Below, piece after piece: positions 7,786 to 14,882 of a DNA stretch of 32,629 nucleotides. The stretch's first letter is position 1. The number at the start of each line of letters is the position of its first letter. Source of the DNA: Candidatus Sulfotelmatobacter sp. GTDB taxonomy: Bacteria; Eisenbacteria; RBG-16-71-46. Made by a program: the position numbers and the translations under genes. The DNA lies in NCBI GenBank assembly GCA_035498555.1, contig DATKAB010000131.1, forward strand, positions 1-32,629, read 5' to 3'. The notes under the pieces were generated by a model. The model was not told the DNA's origin and ran no database searches. It saw only the letters and a list, made by a program, of their open reading frames with translations.

Positions 7786-8649
7786 GTGAAGGCCCGAGCC
7801 GATCGGATCGTTTGGGGTGCCGCGCTGGCTGCGTTCGCTTGGGTGGTCGCCGCGGGTGCGGCGACCGCCGATGCCGAATTCCCGCCCGGGGTGCCCGATC
7901 GCTTCCAGCTCACCCTCGGCGGCATGGCCGCGATGTTCGACACCGGCGCCGGTCTCGAGAAGAGCACCGGAGCGGTGAGCCAGATGCTGGTGTTCGAGGA
8001 GTTCTTCGGCATTCCGGTTCACGATCAGTTCCTGCGCTTCGATGGGTCGTGGAGGATCCGCGGACGGCACCGGCTGGACGCCGGCTATCTGAACGTCTCG
8101 CGCACCGGAACGCGCGCGGTGGAGTCCGGCTTCTCGTTTGGCGACCACCTCTATCAGGCCGGGGCGGTTGTCACCGGCACGGCCGCATCGCGATTCACCT
8201 ACGTCGCCTATCGCTACGACTTCGTCGAGCAGCCGACGCTACGGTTCTCGGGTACGGCCGGAATCAGTTTCCAGCAACTGTTCGCGCGAGTGTCGGCGTC
8301 GGCGGGCGTCACCGATCAGAATGGTCAAGCGGTGACCGGGGAATCGATCGATGAGGAACGATTCTCGTTCCCGGTGCCACTGATCGGAGCGGAAGTCGAC
8401 TGGGAGTTCGCCCGGCATTTCATGCTCGAGACCTACTCGCGGTTCCTGGCCATCGACGCCTCCAGCGTGAGGGGCGGAGAGCTCGACTTCTCGCTGCACG
8501 GCTTCTGGTACTTCGACCGCCACGCCAGCGTCGGCCTCGGCTACGACAAGATCGGCATCAACTGGCCGCTCTATGTCTGGCAGGGCGACAAGGCCCGAAT
8601 CTCGTACGACATCGACGCCCTCACGCTCTATCTGCGGGGCTCCTTCTAG
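7786..8649 (+). CDS. Exported outer-membrane beta-barrel protein of unknown function
   Basis: 287 residues from a GTG at 7786. It opens with a signal peptide (KARADR, then a hydrophobic stretch ending near AGAATADA). The mature part alternates hydrophobic and polar residues, is rich in Tyr, Phe and Gly, and ends YLRGSF. A C-terminal Phe after an alternating strand is the usual BAM recognition signal of outer-membrane barrels. Segments such as HRLDAGYLNVSRTGTRAV and FTYVAYRYDFVE read as successive beta strands. No metal or nucleotide motif is visible. It sits 19 bases after the SulP gene, is probably co-transcribed with it, and is followed by a strong inverted repeat. The specific function is unknown; a porin or structural barrel is likely. 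Confidence 0.75.
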   Translation: MKARADRIVWGAALAAFAWVVAAGAATADAEFPPGVPDRFQLTLGGMAAMFDTGAGLEKSTGAVSQMLVFEEFFGIPVHDQFLRFDGSWRIRGRHRLDAGYLNVSRTGTRAVESGFSFGDHLYQAGAVVTGTAASRFTYVAYRYDFVEQPTLRFSGTAGISFQQLFARVSASAGVTDQNGQAVTGESIDEERFSFPVPLIGAEVDWEFARHFMLETYSRFLAIDASSVRGGELDFSLHGFWYFDRHASVGLGYDKIGINWPLYVWQGDKARISYDIDALTLYLRGSF

Positions 8650-8659
8650 CGCGAGAAAC

Positions 8660-8703
8660 GTCGCGTGGCGCGTCCGCCAAGAGGGCCGGCCGCGCCACGC
8701 GGC
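8660..8703. terminator. Bidirectional hairpin terminator between convergent genes
   Basis: CGCGTGGCGCG (8662-8672) and CGCGCCACGCG (8691-8701) are perfect reverse complements. The stem is extended by one G-T and one G-C pair at its base and by a further CCG/CGG pairing inside. It lies exactly between the stop of the barrel gene (8649) and the stop of LemA (8728). There is no T-tract, as is common for GC-rich genomes, so termination efficiency is inferred. Confidence 0.7.
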
Positions 8704-8727
8704 ATGCAGGGTAGTCGAGCGCTGCCG

Positions 8728-9315
8728 CTAGGGAGTCTTCTTCAATCCGCTGAAGTCCACCTTCGGCGTCTCGCGCGCCGTCTCGGGGATCTGATAGTAC
8801 GGCGCCTCCTTAAAGCCGAACGCCATCGCATAGAGGCTGGTCGGGAAGCGTTTCACCATCACGTTGTATCCCTGCACTTCCTGGTTGTAGCGCTGCCGCT
8901 CCACCGCGAGGCGATTCTCGGTGCCCGACAGCTCGTCCATCAGCTGGACGAAGGCGTCGTTGCTCTTCAGCTGCGGGTAGTTCTCGACCACCACCAACAG
9001 CCGCCCGATCGCGGTGTCCATGGCCTGCCCGGCCGCGATGCTCTGCTCGGTGGTCTTGGCGCCCGCCATTTTCGCGCGCGCGTCGGCGATGGCGCCAAAC
9101 ACGGCCTGCTCCTGGGTCGCCGTGCCCTTCACGGTCTCGACCAGGTTGCCGATCAGGCTCGCCCGCCGCTGCAGCTGATTGTCCACCTGCGCCCACCTCT
9201 GCTTCACCGCTTCGTTGGCGGTTACCAGCCGGTTGTAGTTGCCTACCAGGCAGCCACCCACCATCAGCAGCAGCAGCGCCACGACCGCGATCGCGATCAG
9301 TCCGCCACGTTTCAT
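8728..9315 (-). CDS. lemA: LemA family protein
   Basis: 195 residues, the usual LemA length. A single N-terminal membrane segment (GLIAIAVVALLLLMVGG) is followed by the family's NYNRLVTANEAVKQRWAQVD region and long helices forming an antiparallel bundle. The conserved LVETVKG and RYNQEVQGYNVMVKRFP segments are clear. VGGC at residues 19-22 is lipobox-like, but LemA proteins are normally membrane-anchored. A good ribosome site (AAAGGAGA) precedes the ATG. LemA genes are very often beside TPM-domain genes, as here (73 bases upstream). The biochemical role is not established; an envelope-maintenance role is usually supposed. Confidence 0.95.
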   Translation of the reverse strand: MKRGGLIAIAVVALLLLMVGGCLVGNYNRLVTANEAVKQRWAQVDNQLQRRASLIGNLVETVKGTATQEQAVFGAIADARAKMAGAKTTEQSIAAGQAMDTAIGRLLVVVENYPQLKSNDAFVQLMDELSGTENRLAVERQRYNQEVQGYNVMVKRFPTSLYAMAFGFKEAPYYQIPETARETPKVDFSGLKKTP

Positions 9316-9388
9316 GGCCCTCTCCTTTCGTTGCCGCGACAGCCGCGCGGCACGGTTCCGATCCTTCCTTCACACTCCGTCGCGCCGA

Positions 9389-10225
9389 TTACCAGCCGCC
9401 GCTGCCTCCGCCGCCTCCTCCGCCACCGCCGCTCGAGCCACCGCCAAACCCCCCGAATCCTCCGCCACCACCGCCCCCGAATCCGCCACCGCCCCAGCCG
9501 CCCATACCCATGCCGCCGAATCCGCCCGGACCCAGCCACCACCAGCCGCCACGGCCGCCGCGCATGCGGCTCCGGATGATGGCGAGGAAGATGATCGCCA
9601 CCAGCAACAGGATCAGCGGCTCGATCGGCAGGCGATTGCCGCCGCCGCCCGAGTCGTAGCGCAGCTCACTGCCGTCCCACTCGAGCGTGACGTTCTTCTC
9701 CTGCGCGATCTTCGCGGCGCACGCCAGCATGCCCTGCGTGATGCCGCCGTTGAAATCGCCCGCCTTGAGGTAAGGCCGCATCACCTCGCGGTAGATCCGC
9801 GACTCGAGTCCATCGGGAAGCGTGCCTTCGAGCCCATAGCCGGTCTCGAATCGCACCTCGGTCTGCTGCACCGCGACCAGCATCAGCAGGCCGTTGTCTT
9901 CGCCCTTCTTGCCGATCTTCCAGCGCTCGAAGACCCGCACCTTGTAATCGCTGGGCGACTCGGGCTCGGTGGACCTGACGGTGAGCACCGCCAGCTCGGC
10001 GCCGGTCTTCTCCTGCACCTGAGCGAGAAACGATTCGAGCTTGGCGCGGCTCGAGTCGTCCATGACGCCCGCGAAGTCGTTGACGTGCCCGACCGCGGCC
10101 GGAACCGCGGCGGTATCGGGTGCGGAGGCGTCCTGGGATCGGGCGGGCGAGGGGTGCGCCCACGCCAGCAGCGTGAGCGCGAGAGCGGCGACCCCCAGGC
10201 GCGCCCGTGCGCGCCCGTGGCTCAT
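9389..10225 (-). CDS. TPM-domain (YgcG/Psb32-like) membrane protein with glycine-rich tail
   Basis: 278 residues from the ATG at 10225, which overlaps the upstream gene's stop (ATGA). The frame is open further upstream, but that part is a shadow of the upstream gene. Parts in order: signal peptide (about 1-30); TPM domain (about 45-185, beginning HVNDFAGVMDDSSRAKLESF and containing GYGLEGTLPDGLESRI); a membrane helix (about 205-222, PLILLLVAIIFLAII); and a low-complexity Gly/Trp tail ending in a run of Gly and Ser. TPM domains act outside the cytoplasmic membrane and some have been reported to hydrolyse phosphate esters. It lies in an operon with the NT-like gene and lemA. Confidence 0.92.
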   Translation of the reverse strand: MSHGRARARLGVAALALTLLAWAHPSPARSQDASAPDTAAVPAAVGHVNDFAGVMDDSSRAKLESFLAQVQEKTGAELAVLTVRSTEPESPSDYKVRVFERWKIGKKGEDNGLLMLVAVQQTEVRFETGYGLEGTLPDGLESRIYREVMRPYLKAGDFNGGITQGMLACAAKIAQEKNVTLEWDGSELRYDSGGGGNRLPIEPLILLLVAIIFLAIIRSRMRGGRGGWWWLGPGGFGGMGMGGWGGGGFGGGGGGGFGGFGGGSSGGGGGGGGGSGGW

Positions 10226-10977
10226 GGCACTCGCAGTTGGTCGATCGCGCCGATCAGCCGGTCGATTTCGCAGAGGAAGCGCCGATAGGAGGGGGCGACG
10301 TCCTGCCGGTGAAGCGGTTTGCCGCCATAGCGCAGCAGGTGGGGCACCAGCAGGGCCTGGGCATCCAGCTTGAACAGGTCGGCGACTCGCTCGATCACGC
10401 GCGCGGACTCCGCCGGCGGCGTTTCGCCCTCGAGCCGGATCAGCGTGCGGAATAGCGTCGCGTAGCTGCTGGCCGCGGCCGCCAGCACGCGCGACAGCTC
10501 CACGTGGCGATTGGCGTTCATGAGCAGCGCCTGGCGAAGCTGGATGTGTTTGCCGCGCAGCTCGTGCTCGCACTGGAGCCGGAGATAGGTGCGGGGCACG
10601 TCGAGGCCGCGCAGCACGTCCTCGCCCTCGAGCAGCAGATGGCGCTCCTGCATCTCGAGCCACTCGATCGGGAAGACGTCGAGCGAATTCTCGATCTGGC
10701 CGTGCGTCATGAACAAGGGCTCGAAGTGCGGCGCCTTCTTGGTGACCGGGATGGCTTTCGCCAGTCGCTCGAGCATCTCGGCTCCCAGCGTGCGCGATAT
10801 CACCAGCACGTTGATCTTGGAATGGCGCGTATCGAAGCCCTGGGTCAGCACGCTGCCGGTGAGGTAGGCGGCGAGGAAATCGCCGCCGAGGGCCTGGCGC
10901 ACCGGCGCCAGCCAGTTTCTCGTGGCGGAGAGCAGCTCCGCCGACGGTTCGATGCGAAGCTCGCTGCGGGTCAGCAT
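10222..10977 (-). CDS. Nucleotidyltransferase-fold protein with a degenerate active site
   Basis: 251 residues. Residues 38-60 follow the minimal nucleotidyltransferase signature GSxxxGxxxxxSDxDxLV: GSVLTQGFDTRHSKINVLVI. The two metal-binding Asp are replaced by Lys54 and Asn56, so catalysis by the usual mechanism is unlikely. The remainder is helical with no motif I recognise. Frame, codon bias and a promoter-like pair ahead of it support a real gene. It is first in a minus-strand operon, its stop overlapping the TPM gene's start, with lemA following. The coupling suggests a shared envelope-related role, which is inference only. Confidence 0.7.
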   Translation of the reverse strand: MLTRSELRIEPSAELLSATRNWLAPVRQALGGDFLAAYLTGSVLTQGFDTRHSKINVLVISRTLGAEMLERLAKAIPVTKKAPHFEPLFMTHGQIENSLDVFPIEWLEMQERHLLLEGEDVLRGLDVPRTYLRLQCEHELRGKHIQLRQALLMNANRHVELSRVLAAAASSYATLFRTLIRLEGETPPAESARVIERVADLFKLDAQALLVPHLLRYGGKPLHRQDVAPSYRRFLCEIDRLIGAIDQLRVP

Positions 10978-10987
10978 GTCGGTGCAA

Positions 10988-11015
10988 ACGGTAGCACGGC
11001 CCCCGGGCGGGTCAA
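10988..11015 (-). promoter_or_regulatory. Near-leaderless promoter of the NT-like/TPM/lemA operon
   Basis: On the minus strand TTGACC (11015-11010) and TACCGT (10993-10988) are separated by 16 bases. Only 10 bases separate the -10 from the ATG at 10977, so the leader would be about 3-4 bases and no Shine-Dalgarno sequence fits. It is back to back with the FNR promoter. Confidence 0.55.
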
Positions 11016-11066
11016 GCCGGCCGCCGGCTCGAAAATCGCCGCGCCGGCCGGTTCTCGATGCGCCCG

Positions 11067-11096
11067 TTGACGCGCGCTCCGATGCCTCCTTATCGT
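11067..11096 (+). promoter_or_regulatory. Near-leaderless promoter of the FNR-AraC operon
   Basis: TTGACG (11067-11072) and TATCGT (11091-11096) are 18 bases apart. The ATG at 11106 follows the -10 after 9 bases, leaving a leader of two or three bases and no ribosome site. The position favours 11106 over the in-frame ATG codons further upstream as the true start. Confidence 0.55.
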
Positions 11097-11105
11097 GCGG
11101 CGACC

Positions 11106-12494
11106 ATGACCCTGCGCGTTGCCATCATCGGCTCGGGTCCGGCCGCCTTCTATGCCGCCGAAGCGCTGCTCAAGAGCGCTTCGCCCGCCTTCAGTGTGGA
11201 CATGCTCGAACGTCTACCCACTCCCTACGGCCTGGTGCGCGGGGGGGTTGCGCCCGATCACCAGAAGATCAAATCGGTGATCGCGATCTACGAGAAGATC
11301 GCGTCGAATCCCAACTTCCGCTTCTTCGGCAACGTCGAATTCGGCCGCGACGTCACCGTCGAGGATCTGGCACGACACTTCCATGCGATCCTCTACGCCA
11401 CCGGCGCCCAGACCGATCGTTCGCTCGGAATTCCCGGGGAGAATCTGAACGGCAGTCACTCCGCCACCGAGTTCGTCGCCTGGTACAACGGGCATCCCGA
11501 TTTCCGCGATCGCCAGTTCGATCTCTCGGTCGAGCGCGTGGCGGTGGTCGGCGTCGGCAACGTGGCGATCGACGTCGCGCGCATTCTCTGCCTCGCCCCC
11601 GAAGAGTTGCGCACCACCGACATGGCCGATCACGCCATCGAGGCGCTCTCCGCCAGCAAGGTGCGCGACGTGTTCCTGCTCGGCCGCCGCGGGCCGGTGC
11701 AGGCGGCGTTCACCACCGTCGAAGTGCGCGAGCTGGGCGAAATGCTCGAGGCCGAGCCGGTGGTGCGCGCCGACGAGATCGCGATCGATCCGCTGAGCGC
11801 CGAAGAACTGAGCGCGGCGCGCGCCGCCACCAAAGCCAAGGTCGAGATCGTGGAAGGTTTCTCGAAGCTCGCGCCCGCCGGCAAGCCGCGGCGCATCCAT
11901 CTGCGCTTCTTCGTCGCGCCGCAGGAGATCCTGGGCGACGAGCGCGGCCACGTCCGCGCCATCAGGCTCGCGCGCACGCGGCTGGCGAAGAACGCGGCCG
12001 GCGCGATCGTGGCCGAACCCACTGGCGAGACCGAGGAACTGGCGGTGGGGCTGGTGTTCCGCTCGGTCGGCTATCGCGGCGTGCCGCTGCCGGGCGTGCC
12101 GTTCGATCAGAAGAGCGGACTGCTGCCGAATGCCAGGGGCCGGGTGCTGCGGGAACCCGGCGGCGAGCCGCTCGCCGGCCACTACGTGAGCGGCTGGATC
12201 AAGCGCGGCCCGAGCGGCGTAATCGGCAACAACAAGGCCGACTCGGTCGAGACCGTGAACGCGCTGATCGAGGACGCCAACGCCGGCAAGTTGCCGTCGC
12301 CGGCATCGCCCGAGCCCGCGACGTTCGCGGCGCTGCTCGGGCAGCGCTGCCCGGCGTGCGTCGACTTCGCCGAGTGGCAGAAGCTCGATCGCCACGAGGT
12401 CTCGCGCGGGGCAGCCCAGGGTCGCCCGCGGGTCAAGTGCGTCAGCGTCGACGAGATGCTCGAGGCGATCGGCAAGCAACGGGTGGCGCGATGA
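11106..12494 (+). CDS. fprA: Ferredoxin-NADP+ reductase, adrenodoxin-reductase type
   Basis: 462 residues, typical for the FprA/adrenodoxin reductase family. The FAD-binding Rossmann motif is at the N-terminus (VAIIGSGPAAFYAAEAL), followed by the family hallmark TPYGLVRGGVAPDHQKIK. The NADP(H) site reads VVGVGNVAIDVARIL near residue 145, and the C-terminal FAD-contact segment GWIKRGPSGVIGNNKADS is intact. The cytoplasmic flavoprotein moves electrons between NADP(H) and ferredoxin. Plausible partners in this window are the ferredoxin at 19582-19791 and KorAB, which reduces ferredoxin. An extra C-terminal tail (CPACVDFAEWQKLD) contains a CxxC pair. Its stop overlaps the start of an AraC-type regulator. 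Confidence 0.95.
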   Translation: MTLRVAIIGSGPAAFYAAEALLKSASPAFSVDMLERLPTPYGLVRGGVAPDHQKIKSVIAIYEKIASNPNFRFFGNVEFGRDVTVEDLARHFHAILYATGAQTDRSLGIPGENLNGSHSATEFVAWYNGHPDFRDRQFDLSVERVAVVGVGNVAIDVARILCLAPEELRTTDMADHAIEALSASKVRDVFLLGRRGPVQAAFTTVEVRELGEMLEAEPVVRADEIAIDPLSAEELSAARAATKAKVEIVEGFSKLAPAGKPRRIHLRFFVAPQEILGDERGHVRAIRLARTRLAKNAAGAIVAEPTGETEELAVGLVFRSVGYRGVPLPGVPFDQKSGLLPNARGRVLREPGGEPLAGHYVSGWIKRGPSGVIGNNKADSVETVNALIEDANAGKLPSPASPEPATFAALLGQRCPACVDFAEWQKLDRHEVSRGAAQGRPRVKCVSVDEMLEAIGKQRVAR

Positions 12495-13312
12495 GCCTCT
12501 ACCTGCCGCACTCGGCCGCAGAGCGCTTCGGCCGCGTGGTGCGCGAGCGTCGGGCCGGTGACTTTCTGATCCGACTGTCGAGCTACACCGACCCCGTCCG
12601 CACCCCGACCCATCACCACGCGCTCGCCTACTTCAGCCACATCGTGCGCGGCGGACTCCACGAGCGATGCCGCGGAGTCGAGCGACTCTACGAAGCCGGC
12701 AGCCTGCATTTCCACGCGGCCGAAGAGCCCCACCAGGCGAGCTTCGGGCCCGACGGCGTGACCTGCCTCAGCATCATTCCCGGCGGCGAGATCGCGGGCT
12801 GGATTTCCAGCGCGCGCCCGGGGCACGACCCGGGCACGGTGCGCTCGATGGCCCGGCACGCGGGGCGCTGCTACGCCGCGTTTCGCGACGACGATGATGC
12901 CTCGACGCTCTCGCTCGAGGCGGCGGCGCTCGAGCTGGCCGCGGCGTGGCTGCGCGAGGGAGCGCCGGCCGGAGCACGACGGCCGGAATGGGTGGACGAG
13001 GTCTGCGCGCACCTTCGCGTCCGCTACCCGACGCCGGTGCGCCTCGCGGTGCTGGCGCGGCTTGCCGGAGTTCACCCGGTGCATCTGGTGCGGGCGTTCC
13101 GCCGTCACGTGGGCGCCACCCCCGGCGCCTATCTGCGCGGGCTGCGCATCGAGGCCGCGCGTGAGGCGCTGCTCCAATCCTCGCGGCCGATCGCCGAGAT
13201 CGCCCTGGCCTCGGGCTTCTCGAGCCAGGCGCACCTGACGCGCGTCTTCCGCCGCGCGGTGGGGGTGCCGCCCGCCCGCTACCGGCAGATTCACCGGCGC
13301 GGCCGCATCTGA
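12491..13312 (+). CDS. AraC-family transcriptional regulator
   Basis: 273 residues, ATG overlapping the FNR stop (ATGA). The N-terminal half is a small-molecule-binding, cupin-like region with a His cluster (PTHHHALAYFSHIV). The last 100 residues hold the two helix-turn-helix units of the family: VRLAVLARLAGVHPVHLVRA and IAEIALASGFSSQAHLTRVF, the latter the AraC signature with the PPARYRQ ending. It binds DNA and probably activates a nearby or redox-related gene. Co-translation with an FNR is unusual and suggests that it responds to, or controls, the same pathway. The ligand is unknown. Confidence 0.93.
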   Translation: MSLYLPHSAAERFGRVVRERRAGDFLIRLSSYTDPVRTPTHHHALAYFSHIVRGGLHERCRGVERLYEAGSLHFHAAEEPHQASFGPDGVTCLSIIPGGEIAGWISSARPGHDPGTVRSMARHAGRCYAAFRDDDDASTLSLEAAALELAAAWLREGAPAGARRPEWVDEVCAHLRVRYPTPVRLAVLARLAGVHPVHLVRAFRRHVGATPGAYLRGLRIEAAREALLQSSRPIAEIALASGFSSQAHLTRVFRRAVGVPPARYRQIHRRGRI

Positions 13313-13356
13313 CCACCCGCGCGGGCGCGCCGCGCTCATTTCGGGCGCTCGCGCTC

Positions 13357-13376
13357 ATCGCGGGAAAGACCGCGAT
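13357..13376 (+). terminator. Candidate rho-independent terminator after the AraC gene
   Basis: ATCGCGG (13357-13363) and CCGCGAT (13370-13376) form a 7-bp stem with a GAAAGA loop, followed by a short T-containing tail. It lies 45 bases after the AraC stop and about 50 bases before the next start. Confidence 0.5.
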
Positions 13377-13427
13377 TTCATTCACTCGTACGCTGCGCAT
13401 TCCACCCCGCGTGCGAGGAGAAATTTC

Positions 13428-14753
13428 ATGATGTGTCGCCTGAAGCGGCTGTTCTCGGCCACCGGTCTCATTCTGCTCGCGGCTCCGGCTCTCGCCGCTG
13501 CCCCGGTCTCCCCGAACCGGAACTCCGCCGCGCCGCCCGACGACGCGGCGCTGGCCCGCGCCATTGACGCCTACACGCGCCCGTTGGTCGAGCGCGGCGA
13601 TCTCTCCGGGCAGCTGCTGGTGCTGCGGCGCGGGCGCGTGGTGGTCGAGCGCTCGTTCGGCTTCGCGAATTTCGAGCTGCGCGCACCGGTCACGCCCGAG
13701 ACGCGCTTCGACATTGCCTCGGTGACCAAGCCGATGACCGGCGTGCTCGCCATTCAGCAGGCAGTGGCGGGACGTTTGAACACGCGCGACTCGATCACGC
13801 GCTGGTTTCCGGACTTCCCGCGCGGCGACTCGATCACGGTCTCGATGCTGCTGCGCCATCGCTCCGGGATTCCGCACGAGATCGTGCCCGACAGCGCGAT
13901 GACGCGCCCGTTCAGCGCCGCCGAGATCGTGGAGCGGGCCGAGCGCCTGCCGCTCGATTTCGCGCCGGGCACGCGCGAGAGCTACAGCTCGGGCGGCTAC
14001 GAAGTCCTGGCGCGCATCCTCGAGCGGGTGAGCGGGAAGAGCTACGCGACGCTCGCCGCCGACAGCATCTTCACCCCGCTCGAGATGACTCACACCTCGC
14101 ACGTCGACAGCCGCCAGATCGTGCCCGGGCGCGCCACCGGCTACGTTCCCGGCATCTACGGAATCGAGAACGCCCCGCTGCAGGATTTCTCGGGGCTGGT
14201 CGGCGCCGGCTCGGTGTGGTCCACGGCGCGCGACCTGCATCGCTTCGTCGCCGCGATCGTGGCCGGACGATTGGGCGAGGGGCCGCGCCTGTCCTACGTG
14301 CGCGGCGGGCGCGTGGATTTCAACGGCCGCACCGGCGGATTCAAGGCATGGGCGTGGTGGGACAGCACCAGCGGCATCGAGGAGATTCTCGTCAGCAACG
14401 TGGCTTCGGGCGCGCCGGACGTGCTGAAGGGCGCGATCCCGAGGCTCGCGAACGGCGAGAAGCTCGTGCCTCCATCGCCGCCGGCGCTACGCGCGGAAGC
14501 GGCGCCGCTCGAGGAACTAAAGCGCTGGGAAGGGGTCTACCAGATCGAGCACGGGCCGCGCCTCGACGTGCGCGTGCACGACGGAGCGCTCTACTGCAAC
14601 GACTGGCTGCTCCTGCCGGCGGCCGATGGGACGTTCTACTCGCCGCGCGACTATGGCCTGGTGCGCGGCGTACCCGGCGCGAACGGCCACCTCGCGCGCC
14701 TCGATTGGACGCAGGGCGGCGTCATCTACCCCGCGCCGCGCGTGGCGGATTGA
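13428..14753 (+). CDS. Secreted serine hydrolase, beta-lactamase/PBP4-like (class C fold)
   Basis: 441 residues. There are two adjacent ATGs (13428 and 13431) behind a good GAGGAG ribosome site. A signal peptide ends near ALAAAP. The family motifs are SxxK (Ser98-Val-Thr-Lys101, in DIASVTKPMTG), YSS at 186-188 in place of Tyr-x-Asn, and RTGGF as the third box. The domain resembles esterases and D,D-peptidases of the beta-lactamase (class C/CubicO) superfamily, with an additional C-terminal beta-rich domain (about 345-441). It acts in the periplasm or outside the cell. The substrate (peptide, ester or lactam) cannot be deduced, and being a beta-lactamase homologue does not imply antibiotic resistance. 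The gene stands alone. Confidence 0.9.
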   Translation: MMCRLKRLFSATGLILLAAPALAAAPVSPNRNSAAPPDDAALARAIDAYTRPLVERGDLSGQLLVLRRGRVVVERSFGFANFELRAPVTPETRFDIASVTKPMTGVLAIQQAVAGRLNTRDSITRWFPDFPRGDSITVSMLLRHRSGIPHEIVPDSAMTRPFSAAEIVERAERLPLDFAPGTRESYSSGGYEVLARILERVSGKSYATLAADSIFTPLEMTHTSHVDSRQIVPGRATGYVPGIYGIENAPLQDFSGLVGAGSVWSTARDLHRFVAAIVAGRLGEGPRLSYVRGGRVDFNGRTGGFKAWAWWDSTSGIEEILVSNVASGAPDVLKGAIPRLANGEKLVPPSPPALRAEAAPLEELKRWEGVYQIEHGPRLDVRVHDGALYCNDWLLLPAADGTFYSPRDYGLVRGVPGANGHLARLDWTQGGVIYPAPRVAD

Positions 14754-14782
14754 AGCGGCGGCGATCGATCGCGCCACCGAAC

Positions 14783-14825
14783 GGCCCCGCGCCCGGGCTG
14801 ACTTGACCCTCCCCGGCGCGGGGCC
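14783..14825 (+). terminator. Terminator-like hairpin interlaced with the kor promoter
   Basis: GGCCCCGCGCC (14783-14793) and GGCGCGGGGCC (14815-14825) are an 11-bp perfect inverted repeat with a 21-base loop, followed by TAGTTTTC. It would end transcription from the serine hydrolase gene (stop 14753). The -35 box of the kor promoter lies in the loop. Confidence 0.6.
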
Positions 14826-14831
14826 TAGTTT
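14803..14831 (+). promoter_or_regulatory. Sigma-70-type promoter of the korAB operon
   Basis: TTGACC (14803-14808) and TAGTTT (14826-14831) are spaced by exactly 17 bases and sit 51 bases before the korA ATG. The element starts TTGACCCTCC, the same ten bases found in the atp promoter at 30512. Confidence 0.55.
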
Positions 14832-14882
14832 TCAGGCACAAAGTTGGTTCATTCCCCTCGCTCGACTCGCGGCCAAGCGCGC

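Noticed and set aside
9400-9545. Gly-codon-rich repeat as a CRISPR or regulatory repeat
   Set aside because: It is the coding sequence of the low-complexity Gly/Trp tail of the TPM protein; units are irregular and in frame.
10226-10987. N-terminal extension of the TPM frame
   Set aside because: It overlaps the NT-like gene in another frame, and the TPM protein has a proper signal peptide starting at 10225.
13428-14753. Reading the serine hydrolase as an antibiotic-resistance beta-lactamase
   Set aside because: The YxN motif is YSS and the third box is RTG; the protein fits esterase/D,D-peptidase relatives better, and no ampR-like regulator is adjacent.
14844-14882. TTG start for korA at 14844
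   Set aside because: The 13 extra residues (MVHSPRSTRGQAR) do not resemble the family, and the ATG at 14883 starts where KorA homologues do. No ribosome site supports either.
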